Source of the DNA: Nocardia coubleae NBRC 108252
GTDB taxonomy: Bacteria; Actinomycetota; Actinomycetes; Mycobacteriales; Mycobacteriaceae
NCBI RefSeq assembly: GCF_001612805.1
Contig: NZ_BDBD01000019.1
Span: forward strand, 62,001 to 126,000
Direction of reading: 5' to 3'
Length of the DNA: 64,000 bases
Made by a program: the position numbers and the translations under genes. Below the pieces are notes generated by a model, which did not search any database, was not told the origin of the DNA, and saw nothing but the letters and a program-made list of their open reading frames with translations. The stretch's first letter is position 1, and every line of letters begins with the position of its first letter. Positions 7,882-16,738 of the stretch are shown here, piece by piece.

Positions 7882-8532
7882 CTACTCCGCTTCGGTGACG
7901 GTCACGCGCCGAGGCGTCGCCGAGGCCGGCGGGGAGGTTCCACCCGTCGCGCCTTGGCATCGCGCAGCTTGTTGATCGAAAAGGCCTGCGGCACAGATGT
8001 CGCCGACGATCTGATCAACGACTGTCTCGAGCTGCCAACTCGCATCGATGCGGACCTCGTCGACGAACGTCAACGGTTGCCAGCTGTGGTACCACTGCCC
8101 CATCTGGGTCGGCGAGAATTCCTGTGCTTGGGGCCTGCTCGCGTGCCGCCGGACGGTCTCTGCGAAGGACAGGTCGAAGCTGTAGAACATCGCTGATCCC
8201 GCTGACACCGAGAGACGTTCGAGCATCTCGCCGTACCGGTCCGCGTCGAGGATGCCTTCCACGATCACGATCAGCCCACGAGCCAGCCCAAAAGCAGCGA
8301 CATGCTCGATCAGGTCGATGTTCACCGCGCCGGGGGCATCGGTCTCACGAAGCATCGTCCGCCGGACCACATCCTGCGCAACAACCAGGCAGCTTGCGCG
8401 CGCAAATCGTTGCTGTACTGCGCGTGCCACGGTCGTTTTGCCCGAGCCCGAGTTACCACGAAGCCCGACCAGCACGCCTCCCGCGCTGACTGGGCTGATG
8501 CTATGTCCGGCCACTCGGCTCCCTCCCACCAC
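7882..8532 (-). CDS. P-loop kinase-like ATPase
   Basis: 216 residues. The N-terminal Walker A is GNSGSGKTT (residues 26-34); IVIVEGILD resembles the Walker-B strand of small-molecule or zeta-type kinases, and an Arg-rich lid region (RRHASRPQAQEF) follows. The C-terminus is a short disordered tail. The substrate cannot be predicted. It lies downstream of the HEPN gene on the same strand with an 89-bp gap. Confidence 0.65.
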   Translation of the reverse strand: MVGGSRVAGHSISPVSAGGVLVGLRGNSGSGKTTVARAVQQRFARASCLVVAQDVVRRTMLRETDAPGAVNIDLIEHVAAFGLARGLIVIVEGILDADRYGEMLERLSVSAGSAMFYSFDLSFAETVRRHASRPQAQEFSPTQMGQWYHSWQPLTFVDEVRIDASWQLETVVDQIVGDICAAGLFDQQAARCQGATGGTSPPASATPRRVTVTEAE

Positions 8533-8621
8533 TCCTGATCACCGGATTTATGCAATGGCGAGCAAAGCGCGCGCCGGCGTCTCGCCCCCTACAGGCTGTC
8601 TGAGAGGAGCCGATGTGATGC

Positions 8622-10082
8622 TCAGCGGTCGTCACTGGTCAGGGAAAACACCGGTGGGGCGGCCCGCCGGGCCGCGGCACCCGCGCCTAGCGAATCCAGC
8701 ATGTCACGCCAATATGCGCGCCAGGCCGCACGCATCGTGTCGTCGGCCAGGACCGAGTCGACCTTGACGACGCCAGTCTTGCCTTTTTCGTCGAACGGCC
8801 ATGGGGGCTCCTCGCCCCGTGCCAGACAGATGCGGGCAAGAATTGTCCGGCGAACGATGTCGCGTAGCCGGTCGACGGCGTACCCCAGCCGCACCAGGGT
8901 GTTCTTCTCCTCGTCCTGACTCGGTACGCATTCCATCGCGCGGAGTTTGCCGTTGAGTGACCTCACCGAGACTTCACCGCCGTGGACGATGCTCGATCGC
9001 AAGCTGTATAGCTGCTTCAGCTCCTCGAAGAGAACGGCGGCCGGATCATCATCGTGTGCCAACACGGCAGCGACGCGGGTACACAGTCGAAGAGTAAGAC
9101 CTTCACCCTCGTTCGTGCCCAGAACCACCCCTTCCAAGGCGGTAGCGAGATCCACGATCTGTTCACCGTATCCGGTTGTGTCGTCCAGGTTGGCGAACCT
9201 CTTGAGCGCCTCCCCGAAGGAACTCAGCCACGTGTCCGGGCCAACGGTCTTCGATCGGGCATCAGCCACCAGATCGGTCAGCGCGGCGATCGCCGGACCT
9301 TCGCTCCCATCGAGGCGTGCGGTTCGACGCGTCGTCGTGACGTGAGAGTTCCGGGCTAGAAGTTCGAGAGAAGCTGGCTGGGCGGATATCCGGCTACTCG
9401 CTCCGAATACCTGATACATGCCTTGGACATTGGCACCGGTCAACAGACTGACACCGAGTTGAAACCGATCCAACTTGCGCTCGAGGTCGCCTGCTCCGAA
9501 GTAATCGAGGCCTGTTACCTGCTCGCGCACCATCAACAAGGCATGTGGAGGCCGAAACGTCTGGGTAAGATGCCGCTTCCAGGCATGGTCGGCATCGGGG
9601 ATCTCCTTCAGGATTCGATAGTTCAGGTAGCCCTTTCCCTCAGGCACGATCACAACGCCGTTGATCTCGATCTCACTCCCCGACGCCGGCACCAGGTGAG
9701 AGATCTGGCGCGCCAACACCATGTCGTAGGGCTGTCCGGACAGCACATCCGTCAGCTGCACGATGGCGGCGGAGACTTCTGGCCCGAGCGGGTCATATGA
9801 ACCAGCGTAGGAGCATTCCTGCACGCACAACTCCAAGAAGCTGGTCAGCAACCAGGAGGTCATCGACTCCGATTCACCATGCCAGTTGGTGTCCGGAGCC
9901 GCCGCGAGGACCGCTTCTGCAAGCCGTGCATACTCCGGCAGCTCTCGCAGAGGCAGCTCTTCGAAGTCGAGACCGGCCTGAAGATGCCGATGGGAGGTAG
10001 ACGTGGGGATCGCACCCTCTGCCCTCAGCCTCTCGAAGCACACGGACACAAAGGCCCCTGCAAGCGAACCGATCTCGTTCAT
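8622..10082 (-). CDS. ApeA-like HEPN-domain protein
   Basis: 486 residues. The N-terminal 300 residues are unrecognised. The C-terminal region matches the layout of ApeA-like HEPN domains: an all-helical segment (DLATALEGVVLG near 312, LRLCTRVAAVLA near 331) leading to LYSLRSSIVHGG with the RxxxxH signature Arg362-His367. In ApeA and many other HEPN proteins this motif is a metal-independent RNase site used in phage defence. It lies next to a P-loop protein and an integrase, an accessory setting that fits a defence role, but that function is inferred and the RNase may be inactive. Confidence 0.6.
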   Translation of the reverse strand: MNEIGSLAGAFVSVCFERLRAEGAIPTSTSHRHLQAGLDFEELPLRELPEYARLAEAVLAAAPDTNWHGESESMTSWLLTSFLELCVQECSYAGSYDPLGPEVSAAIVQLTDVLSGQPYDMVLARQISHLVPASGSEIEINGVVIVPEGKGYLNYRILKEIPDADHAWKRHLTQTFRPPHALLMVREQVTGLDYFGAGDLERKLDRFQLGVSLLTGANVQGMYQVFGASSRISAQPASLELLARNSHVTTTRRTARLDGSEGPAIAALTDLVADARSKTVGPDTWLSSFGEALKRFANLDDTTGYGEQIVDLATALEGVVLGTNEGEGLTLRLCTRVAAVLAHDDDPAAVLFEELKQLYSLRSSIVHGGEVSVRSLNGKLRAMECVPSQDEEKNTLVRLGYAVDRLRDIVRRTILARICLARGEEPPWPFDEKGKTGVVKVDSVLADDTMRAAWRAYWRDMLDSLGAGAAARRAAPPVFSLTSDDR

Positions 10083-10400
10083 CGAACTCCTTGGGCGTCA
10101 TGAGTGGACGTGCCAGTGTGGTTATGCCAGCGAATAGTGACACGACTTATCGGTGGATTCCGTCGGCGTCCAGCATGAGATCAGACCGATCCGATCGGTG
10201 AAATATGACGTCACCGGGACGCTGCGCAGAAGACCGCATCGTTGGCGTGTGCCTGGATTGTTGCCGGTGGCGGCCTGCTACCGCAACGCTTGAAGTGCGT
10301 GCAGCTGGTACCGGCCCACTTGTCGCACTGCAAGGGGCGAGTCCATCTATAGCTGCTGTGAGGGGATGGCCCTGTGGTCGGTCCCGAGTGCCGGTCAGGT
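10083..10400. other. Gene-free interval
   Basis: 318 bp between two leftward genes. No credible coding frame, hairpin or repeat was noticed. It probably contains the promoter of the HEPN gene. Confidence 0.4.
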
Positions 10401-10823
10401 TCACCGATCGAAGCCGCGGAATACACCGTCGTCGTCGACGCTGTTGGCGTAGTCCTCGAAGTCCATGTTGGAGAGGAAGAAGTTGACCTCGACCTCGGCC
10501 ATCGCGAACGGCGCGATTCGGAAGACCCCGTCGCAGTCCCCTCGGGCATCCGCATCGCTAGTATCGACCGCCAGCAGTGGGTGTTCAGGGTCGGTCATCG
10601 TGGTGGTGTCGGCGAGGAACACATAGGTCTGGCCGTCGACGAGGTCCGCCAGTTCGGTGGCGGTCAGCCCATTGAAGTTCACATCGTCGACGGGGGTCAG
10701 CCCTGTCTCTGTGTCCTCGTCGTAGGACGCGATCACTGCCGCGAGGGTTTGGGCCCAGGCCGTGTCGTCGGTGAAGTCCGTACGGACCAGAAGCGATTCC
10801 CCCTCGGGCAGAAACCGTGCCAT
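10401..10823 (-). CDS. Small acidic protein (DUF6924-like)
   Basis: 140 residues, starting at ATG 10823-10821 (MARFLPEGESLLVRTDFTDD). An upstream extension is possible but looks non-coding. The pattern LLVRTDF, YVFLADTTTMTDPEHPLLAVD and the ending NFFLSNMDFEDYANSVDDDGVF resembles a family of actinobacterial single-domain proteins of unknown function (DUF6924, from memory). It is strongly acidic and has no signal peptide or membrane segment. Its role is unknown. Confidence 0.65.
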   Translation of the reverse strand: MARFLPEGESLLVRTDFTDDTAWAQTLAAVIASYDEDTETGLTPVDDVNFNGLTATELADLVDGQTYVFLADTTTMTDPEHPLLAVDTSDADARGDCDGVFRIAPFAMAEVEVNFFLSNMDFEDYANSVDDDGVFRGFDR

Positions 10824-11351
10824 ACACCAGATTGTGCACCACGCCAGCAGAACACCATGCGCAACAAACATCAGGACGTCAAATTCGCCGATGCGGAAAT
10901 CCTCAGGTCCGAGGCGACGTCAGCTTTCACCGCTGAGTGACGCCACAGATCGCCGATAGAACCAGCCAGTGTTCCACGCAACCGTCAACGACCGGCATCG
11001 GTTCTGAACCCTCGCCCGTCGCCGAGAGGTGCACCGAAATACTTGGCGTCGGTTCACGCCGACAGCTCATAGCAGAACTCGGAGACGTCGCCGATCGACA
11101 ACTCACGTTGGCGGCCAGTGCACTGCGGCGCAGGTCCCTATGGTGGCCGACGCGGCGCGTGAACGCCAGATGCAGGATCCAACTCATCAATCGATCCAAC
11201 CGAGCCCGCTGGAGACTGACGGCGACTGTGATCCGACCCAGAGGAGTGATGCGGCCATGCTGGGAACGCGATGGGTGCGAATACCAGCAGGCTAGCGGCC
11301 CGAATTCACCCACGCGGAGGACGCCAGGCAATTTGTGGGGAGTTAATGGGG
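10824..11351. other. Gene-free interval before tRNA-Ala
   Basis: About 530 bp in which frames exist on both strands, but none has recognisable composition or family features. It is the boundary between accessory genes and the core block. No duplicated tRNA end is visible. Confidence 0.4.
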
Positions 11352-11358
11352 AAAACGA

Positions 11359-11399
11359 GTCAGGCCGGGCTCCGATGACTTCTCAGAACCCGGCCTGAC
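11359..11399 (-). terminator. Terminator of tRNA-Ala
   Basis: Perfect 11-bp stem GTCAGGCCGGG / CCCGGCCTGAC, starting 13 nt past the tRNA 3' end. On the minus strand it is followed by TCGTTTTCC, an intrinsic terminator. Confidence 0.8.
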
Positions 11400-11411
11400 C
11401 TGCACTTGTTG

Positions 11412-11484
11412 TGGAGCTAAGGGGAATCGAACCCCTGACCTTCTCGATGCGAACGAGACGCGCTACCAACTGCGCTATAGCCCC
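11412..11484 (-). tRNA. tRNA-Ala (anticodon CGC)
   Basis: A 73-nt cloverleaf. The acceptor GGGGCTA pairs with TAGCTCC (one G-U pair). The D-stem is GCGC/GCGC and the anticodon stem TCTCG/CGAGA with loop TTCGCAT, giving anticodon CGC for codon GCG. The T-arm is AGGGG-TTCGATT-CCCCT. CCA is not encoded. Confidence 0.97.
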
Positions 11485-11571
11485 GTGCGGCTCTGGCGAA
11501 CCGCGCTGTGACACTGTATCAGGCGGTGCGGCCGGATACCGAATCGGTGTGCTGACCTGCTGTTTTGCCGG

Positions 11572-12567
11572 TTATTCGCCGACGGCTCGACCGAGGTCGG
11601 TGACCCGGTGGCGTAGGGCTCGGGCGGTGGCGGGGTCGAAGGTTTCGAGGTGTTCGAACATCGGGTCCTCGTCGTCGGTGTCGAGCAGGGTGGAGCGGCG
11701 GCGCAGGGCGCGGGCGGTGTCGCGGTCCATGGTGCGTCGCGTGGTGGCCGCTTCGGGGGTGGCGGTGGTGGTTTCGCGGGTGCGGCCGCGCGCGAGGCGG
11801 GCCATGCGGCGGCGCCGGATCTCCTCCTCGACGTGCACCTGTTTGCGCAGGTACGCCAGGTAGCCGGCGAGCACGGCGGCGGACAGGCCGCAGGCCCACC
11901 AGAACATCGAGTTCAGCAGCAGACCGAAGGCCGCGAACAGGATGACGGCGACGATGAGGCCGAGCACCGCGCGCTGGCGGAAGCTGTAGCGGGCGGCGCG
12001 GGCGATGGCGTCGGCCTCGGGGTCGTAGCCGCCGCGTCCGCGCCGCGACGGCACGAAGTCCTCGTCGTCGTCGAGCGCGGCGGGTTCGGGCAGGTCGTCG
12101 AGGCGGGCGGGTGGTGCGGGTGGGATGCGCGCCGAGACCGGCGGCTCCTCCACTACGGCCTCGCCCGAATCCGGTTCGGCCGCTGCGTCGTCGGCCTCGG
12201 TGGCGGTGAGTTCGGCGTCGTTGTCGGGTTCTTCGTCGGGGCCGTGCTCGATGTCGTCGAGTTCTGCTGTGACGGTGGGCTTTTCGTCATCGCCTTCGGT
12301 GACGGGCTCATCGGTCGTCATCCGATCCTCCGAATCGGTACGGTGGGGGCGCTTGGTCAGCACACGGGGGCGATAGTCGGGGTCACTCTCGTGTCCGCCC
12401 GCCGCCCCGATGCGAATCCGTCGTTCGGCCCCGCCACGGTGCAGCACGCGCGTGGCGAGTGCGGCGTCGGTGGTGCGGCGGATCCGGGGATGCCGGTCCG
12501 CGAGGATCGGGAACAGGACGAATACCCACAGAACGACCAGTCCGATCCACAGGATCGAATTAGGCAT
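11572..12567 (-). CDS. glpR: GlpR-like divisome membrane protein
   Basis: 331 residues from ATG 12567 (GGAGG 11 nt upstream; an in-frame GTG/ATG 9-12 bp earlier is too close to the RBS). One membrane helix lies at about residues 4-24 (ILWIGLVVLWVFVLFPILA). An acidic linker is followed by two adjacent helices near residues 200-240 (AVLGLIVAVILFAAFGLLL, WWACGLSAAVLAGYLAYL), then a basic/acidic tail. This layout and the position after galU-glp-rimJ match the receptor that partners the MoeA-like protein Glp in corynebacterial cell division. The family assignment rests on synteny and topology. Confidence 0.8.
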   Translation of the reverse strand: MPNSILWIGLVVLWVFVLFPILADRHPRIRRTTDAALATRVLHRGGAERRIRIGAAGGHESDPDYRPRVLTKRPHRTDSEDRMTTDEPVTEGDDEKPTVTAELDDIEHGPDEEPDNDAELTATEADDAAAEPDSGEAVVEEPPVSARIPPAPPARLDDLPEPAALDDDEDFVPSRRGRGGYDPEADAIARAARYSFRQRAVLGLIVAVILFAAFGLLLNSMFWWACGLSAAVLAGYLAYLRKQVHVEEEIRRRRMARLARGRTRETTTATPEAATTRRTMDRDTARALRRRSTLLDTDDEDPMFEHLETFDPATARALRHRVTDLGRAVGE

Positions 12568-12703
12568 CGCGGTCATCACCTCCCGTCCCCGCCAACGTGT
12601 TGTCCATCCGTGGACGCACTACCGACGTCCGTAGGTTAATTCGGGCACGCGCGCCCGTGTGGCAGGCGCGCCGTGCACACCTGCCACATGAGTAACAGAA
12701 TTT

Positions 12704-13363
12704 TCACGGCAGCGCCGCTCGACCCTCCCTGACCAGGCGATCTACGACGGTGCCCATGACCTCTTCGACAGTCAAGCCCACCAGCAGATGATCACGCCAG
12801 GCGCCGTCGACGTCGAGGTAACGACGCAGCAAACCCTCTTCCCGGAACCCGACGTTGCGCAGAACGGCTTGGCTGGCAAGGTTTTCCGGCCGCACCGTGG
12901 CTTCCACCCGGTGCAGGCCGACCGGCCCGAAGCAGTGGTCGAGCCCGAGCCCGAGCGCCGCCGTCGCCACCCCTTGGCCGCCCAGATCCTTGGCCACCCA
13001 ATACCCGATCCAGGCCGACCGCAGCGCCCCGCGCACGATATTGCCGATGGTGAGCTGCCCGCTGAACTGGCCGTCGACCTCGATGACCAGCGGAATCATC
13101 GCCCCGCGCCGCGCCTCGGCCTTCAGGCTCGTCCACAGCGACGGCCAGTTGGAGGCGTGGTTGCGCGCCTCCCAACTGCCGCGGCCGGTCGGTTCCCACG
13201 GTTCGAGGTGGTCGCGGTCGCGCAGCCGGATCCGGCTCCAGGCGGCGGCGTCGCGAAAACGCACCGGCCGCAAGGTGACCTGGCCGCCCGCCACGATCAC
13301 CGGACCGAGACGAGCAGGCCACCCGGGATGCTGTCCGGCCCGGAAGACGTTCATGGACTCCAC
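12704..13363 (-). CDS. rimJ: GNAT N-acetyltransferase, RimJ-like
   Basis: 219 residues of the GNAT acetyltransferase fold, acetyl-CoA dependent, of the type that modifies protein N-termini. Visible motifs are TLRPVRFRDAAAWS at the start of the fold, IGYWVAKDLGGQGVATAALGL (the acetyl-CoA pyrophosphate loop, motif A), and RPENLASQAVLRNVGFREEG (motif B). It starts 3 bp after the glp stop; GTG 13363 and ATG 13354 are both possible. Its conserved place between glp and glpR suggests co-expression with the divisome pair, but the substrate is unknown. Confidence 0.85.
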   Translation of the reverse strand: MESMNVFRAGQHPGWPARLGPVIVAGGQVTLRPVRFRDAAAWSRIRLRDRDHLEPWEPTGRGSWEARNHASNWPSLWTSLKAEARRGAMIPLVIEVDGQFSGQLTIGNIVRGALRSAWIGYWVAKDLGGQGVATAALGLGLDHCFGPVGLHRVEATVRPENLASQAVLRNVGFREEGLLRRYLDVDGAWRDHLLVGLTVEEVMGTVVDRLVREGRAALP

Positions 13364-13366
13364 TTC

Positions 13367-14626
13367 TCAGCCGCGCTGCGCCAGGAACGCGACCCGCACC
13401 TCGTCGCCGGTGCGGAAATCGGTGTCGTCGGGTTCCACCACGATCAGGCTGTTGGCCTCGGCCAGCGTCGCGAGCAGATGCGAGGAGCCGCCGTTGCCGT
13501 TGCCGAGCGGCTGCACCAGGTAGTCACCGGTGGCCTCGTCGCGCAACAACTGGGCGCGCAGATAGCCCTTGCGGCCCGGCATCGAGGTGATGGGAGTGAT
13601 GGTGCGCGCGTTGACGATTCGGCGCATCGGCTGACGCCGCCCGAGTGCGATGCGGATCAACGGCCGCACCATCACCTCGAACACCACGAGCGCGCTCACC
13701 GGGTTCGACGGCAGCAGGAAGGTCGGCACCTCGTCGCGCCCGAGCCGGCCGAAGCCCTGGACGGACCCGGGGTGCATGGCCACCCGGTCCACTTCGAGCT
13801 CGCCCAGCCCGTCGAGCGCCTCGCGCACCTGCTCCGAGGCCCAGCCGCCGACCGCGCCCGCGATCACCACGACCTCCGAGCGCACCAGCTGACCTTCGAC
13901 CACATCGCGCAGGCGGCGCGGGTCGGCGCTGACGATGCCCACCCGGTTCACGTCGGCGCCCGCGTCACGTGCGGCGGCGGCCAGCGCGTATGAGTTCACG
14001 TCGTAGACCTGGCCGGGGCCGGGTGTGCGGTCGATATCGATCAGTTCGCCACCGATGGAGATCACCGACAGCCGGGGGCGCGGATGCACAAGCACCTTGT
14101 CCTGGCCGACGGCGGCGAGCAGGCCGACCTGGGCCGCGCCGATGATTGTTCCGGCGCGGACCGCCACGTCACCGGGCTGTACGTCGTCGCCCACGCGGCG
14201 CACGTAATCGCCGGAGCGGACCGGCTCGAACACCTTGATCCTGGCCCGGCCACCGTCGGTGAAGTCGACGGGGAGCACCGCGTCGGCCAGCGTCGGCATG
14301 GGCGCGCCGGTGTCGACGCGCACCGTCTGCCTCGGTTGCAGCCGGATCGGCTGACGCGAACCCGCGACCACCTCGCCGACCACCGGCAGCGTGAGATCGA
14401 TGAGTTCGCCCTCTTCGTCGCGCACCTCGGCACCGGCGGCGCTCACATCGACACTGCGCACCGCGTAGCCGTCGATGGCGGCCTGGTCGAAGCCGGGCAG
14501 CGGCCGCTCGGTGACCACGTCCTCGGCGCACAGCAAACCCTGGGCCTCGGAAATCGCCACCCGGACCGGCCGGGGCGCGACCGCTGCCGCGGTGACCTTG
14601 ATCAGCTGATCCTCAACCGAGCGCAT
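13367..14626 (-). CDS. glp: Glp, MoeA-like (gephyrin-like) protein of the divisome
   Basis: 419 residues from ATG 14626 with RBS AGGAG. The MoeA domain order is visible: PGFDQAAIDGYAVRS, VDTGAPMPTLADAVLP, HPRPRLSVISIGGELID, and the C-terminal barrel (MPGRKGYLRAQL). The molybdopterin-site loop, GGvSvGxxD in true MoeA, reads GAVGGWASEQ, so the conserved Ser-Val-Gly and Asp are gone. In Corynebacteriales this MoeA paralogue works with GlpR in septum formation, and the degenerate loop plus adjacent glpR favour that role over molybdenum insertion. Confidence 0.85.
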   Translation of the reverse strand: MRSVEDQLIKVTAAAVAPRPVRVAISEAQGLLCAEDVVTERPLPGFDQAAIDGYAVRSVDVSAAGAEVRDEEGELIDLTLPVVGEVVAGSRQPIRLQPRQTVRVDTGAPMPTLADAVLPVDFTDGGRARIKVFEPVRSGDYVRRVGDDVQPGDVAVRAGTIIGAAQVGLLAAVGQDKVLVHPRPRLSVISIGGELIDIDRTPGPGQVYDVNSYALAAAARDAGADVNRVGIVSADPRRLRDVVEGQLVRSEVVVIAGAVGGWASEQVREALDGLGELEVDRVAMHPGSVQGFGRLGRDEVPTFLLPSNPVSALVVFEVMVRPLIRIALGRRQPMRRIVNARTITPITSMPGRKGYLRAQLLRDEATGDYLVQPLGNGNGGSSHLLATLAEANSLIVVEPDDTDFRTGDEVRVAFLAQRG

Positions 14627-14672
14627 CGAGCTCCTGTGTGTATCGGCGACGGCTTCGCCGGTTCCCATCGTT

Positions 14673-15599
14673 TTACGCGACCGGCGCTTGCGGGTCCCAT
14701 TCCGGGCTGAGCCGGAACTTCAGCCACTCGCGCAGTTGCGGCCCGTATTCGTCCCGCTCGAGGGCGAAATCGACGGCAGCTCGAAGATAACCGCCCGGGT
14801 TGCCCAAATCGTGGCGCGACCCACGATGGACGACCACATGGACCGGGTGATCCTCGGCGATGAGCAGGGCGATGGCGTCGGTGAGCTGCAACTCGCCGCC
14901 CGCGCCGGGCTCGATGCGGCGCAGGGCGTCGAAGATCGCGCGGTCGAGCAGGTAGCGACCGGCGGCGGCCAACGTCGACGGCGCGTCGGCCAGGTCGGGC
15001 TTCTCGACCATGCCGCGCACCCGGAGCACATCGGCCTCCGCGCCCTCGGCCAGGTCTTCCACGTCGAACACGCCGTAGGCGCTGACCTGCGACTTCGGCA
15101 CGTCGATCGCGCACAGCACGGTGCCGCCGCGCTCACGACGGACCCGGCTCATCGTCTCGAGCACACCGCACGGCAGCACGAGGTCGTCGGGCAGCAGCAC
15201 CGCGATCGCGTCCTCGTCGGCGTCGAGGACGGGCTCGGCCTGGGCGACGGCATGACCGAGACCGAGCGGCTCCTCCTGCACCACGGAGGTGACGTCGAGC
15301 AGGCCCGGCGCCTTGCGCACCTTCTCGAGCAGCGCGAACTTGCCGCGCTCGGCGAGGGTGCTCTCCAGGACGAGGTCCTCGACGAAGTGGGCGACCACGC
15401 CGTCCTTGCCCGGCGAGGTGACGATCACGAGACGGTCGGCACCGGAATCCGCGGCCTCGGCGGCGACCAGTTCGATGCCGGGCGTGTCGACTACCGGCAG
15501 CAGTTCCTTGGGCACCGTTTTGGTCGCAGGCAGAAACCGCGTTCCGAGTCCGGCCGCGGGGACAACCGCAGTGCGGAAACCGGAAGTCTTGTCTGTCAT
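14673..15599 (-). CDS. galU: UTP-glucose-1-phosphate uridylyltransferase
   Basis: 308 residues from ATG 15599 (AGGG 7 nt upstream; ATG 15605 is too close). It makes UDP-glucose from UTP and glucose-1-phosphate for envelope glycans and trehalose. The nucleotide-binding signature is VVPAAGLGTRFLPATKTVPKE at residues about 11-31. Other marks are EEPLGLGHAV, VLLPDDLV and the EKPDLADAPS substrate loop. First gene of the galU-glp-rimJ-glpR run, 46 bp before glp. Confidence 0.95.
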   Translation of the reverse strand: MTDKTSGFRTAVVPAAGLGTRFLPATKTVPKELLPVVDTPGIELVAAEAADSGADRLVIVTSPGKDGVVAHFVEDLVLESTLAERGKFALLEKVRKAPGLLDVTSVVQEEPLGLGHAVAQAEPVLDADEDAIAVLLPDDLVLPCGVLETMSRVRRERGGTVLCAIDVPKSQVSAYGVFDVEDLAEGAEADVLRVRGMVEKPDLADAPSTLAAAGRYLLDRAIFDALRRIEPGAGGELQLTDAIALLIAEDHPVHVVVHRGSRHDLGNPGGYLRAAVDFALERDEYGPQLREWLKFRLSPEWDPQAPVA

Positions 15600-15680
15600 G
15601 CGCATACCCTATCCATTCAGCGTGCCGTCCGATCGCCCGTCGCGACGATCCGGCGTCGGCAAGAGCTTAGGGTGGTCGCT

Positions 15681-16274
15681 GTGGAGATGCCCGGTGAGCG
15701 CACGAAATATGCGTGGCGACGTGAGATCCTGGCCACCCGGGCCGCCGTGGGACCCGCCGAACACGCCCGTGAGGCGAGTGCCCTAGCGGCCACCGCGGCC
15801 CTGCTGGCCGGGGCCGATGAAGTGGTGTGCGCCTACGTGCCGACGAAGACCGAGCCGGGCGATCTGCGCATGCTCGATGCGCTGCGCGAGCGCGGCGCCA
15901 CAGTGTTGCTGCCCGTCACCGGAGCGCCGGGACCGCTGAGCTGGGCGCACTACGCGGGCGCCGATTCGCTGCGTCCCGCGCGCTACGGTCTGCTCGAACC
16001 GACCACCGAGAGCTTGCCGCCACCGGTGGTCGCCGAGGCCGCCACGATCCTCGTCCCGGCGCTCGCGGTCGACCGGCGCGGCGTGCGCCTCGGCCGCGGC
16101 GCCGGGTACTACGACCGCACCCTCGGCGTGGCCAGTGTGGGCGCGCGGTTGATCGCGGTGGTCCGTGACATCGAGCTGGTTGTCGAGTTGCCCGAGGAAC
16201 CGCACGACCATCGGATGGGCTGGGCATTGACGCCCGAGGCGGGCTTGAGCGAGCTGGGTGATCCCCGCGCCTGA
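15681..16274 (+). CDS. 5-formyltetrahydrofolate cyclo-ligase
   Basis: 197 residues. It converts 5-formyl-THF to 5,10-methenyl-THF with ATP. GTG 15681 is preferred because AGGG sits about 8 nt upstream; GTG 15672 and ATG 15687 are alternatives. Family marks are the N-terminal helix KYAWRREILATRAAV, YVPTKTEPGD (substrate loop), VPALAVDRRGVRLGRGAGYYDR (the hallmark GRGxGYYDR), and the C-terminal HDHRMGWALT. It is divergent from galU, as in related mycolate bacteria. Confidence 0.9.
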   Translation: MEMPGERTKYAWRREILATRAAVGPAEHAREASALAATAALLAGADEVVCAYVPTKTEPGDLRMLDALRERGATVLLPVTGAPGPLSWAHYAGADSLRPARYGLLEPTTESLPPPVVAEAATILVPALAVDRRGVRLGRGAGYYDRTLGVASVGARLIAVVRDIELVVELPEEPHDHRMGWALTPEAGLSELGDPRA

Positions 16275-16355
16275 GCGGCGGAATGAAAAGGCGATTGGCG
16301 AGGTTGGCAGTGTCGGCGGTAGAGTGCTAGATCGACGAGACTTGCGGAGGATCCT

Positions 16356-16652
16356 GTGCCAACTTATTCATATGCGTGCACCGAGTGTGACAACCGCTTC
16401 GACATCGTTCAGTCCTTCTCCGAGGATTCACTGACGGAATGCCCGCAGTGCACGGGGAAGCTGCGGAAGCTGTTCAACTCGGTCGGGATTGTGTTCAAGG
16501 GCAGCGGTTTCTACCGCACCGACAGCCGTGGTGGCGCGTCCACCGCGAGCGAGCCGGCGAAGTCCTCGGACGGCAACGGCAGTTCCTCGTCGAGCGGGTC
16601 GTCCGCGAGCGGGTCGACGTCGAGCGCCGCCGCTCCTGCCGCCGCGAGCTGA
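16356..16652 (+). CDS. FmdB-family zinc-ribbon protein
   Basis: 98 residues, GTG start with GGAGG 6 nt upstream. The N-terminal zinc ribbon has Cys pairs in CTEC and CPQC within PTYSYACTECDNRFD...LTECPQCTG, followed by LRKLFNSVGIVFKGSGFYRTD, typical of the FmdB regulatory domain. The rest is a low-complexity Ser/Gly/Ala tail. The family's molecular role is not well defined. Confidence 0.9.
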   Translation: MPTYSYACTECDNRFDIVQSFSEDSLTECPQCTGKLRKLFNSVGIVFKGSGFYRTDSRGGASTASEPAKSSDGNGSSSSSGSSASGSTSSAAAPAAAS

Positions 16653-16738
16653 GCGAAAAGTTCTCCACACCCCCGAGTTGTCCACAGGCGGGCTTTTCGC
16701 CGTTGTCGGTGCTGTCGCCGCGTTCCTAGGCTTCGGGC

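Noticed and set aside
10927..11398. Open frames on both strands before tRNA-Ala
   Set aside because: No family features; the composition fits GC-rich non-coding sequence, and one frame crosses the tRNA terminator.
11412..11484. tRNA-Ala as attachment site of the integrase element
   Set aside because: The tRNA still has its own terminator immediately downstream, no duplicated tRNA 3' end was seen near the integrase, and the integrase is 3.5 kb away. Not disproved, because the other end may lie outside the window.
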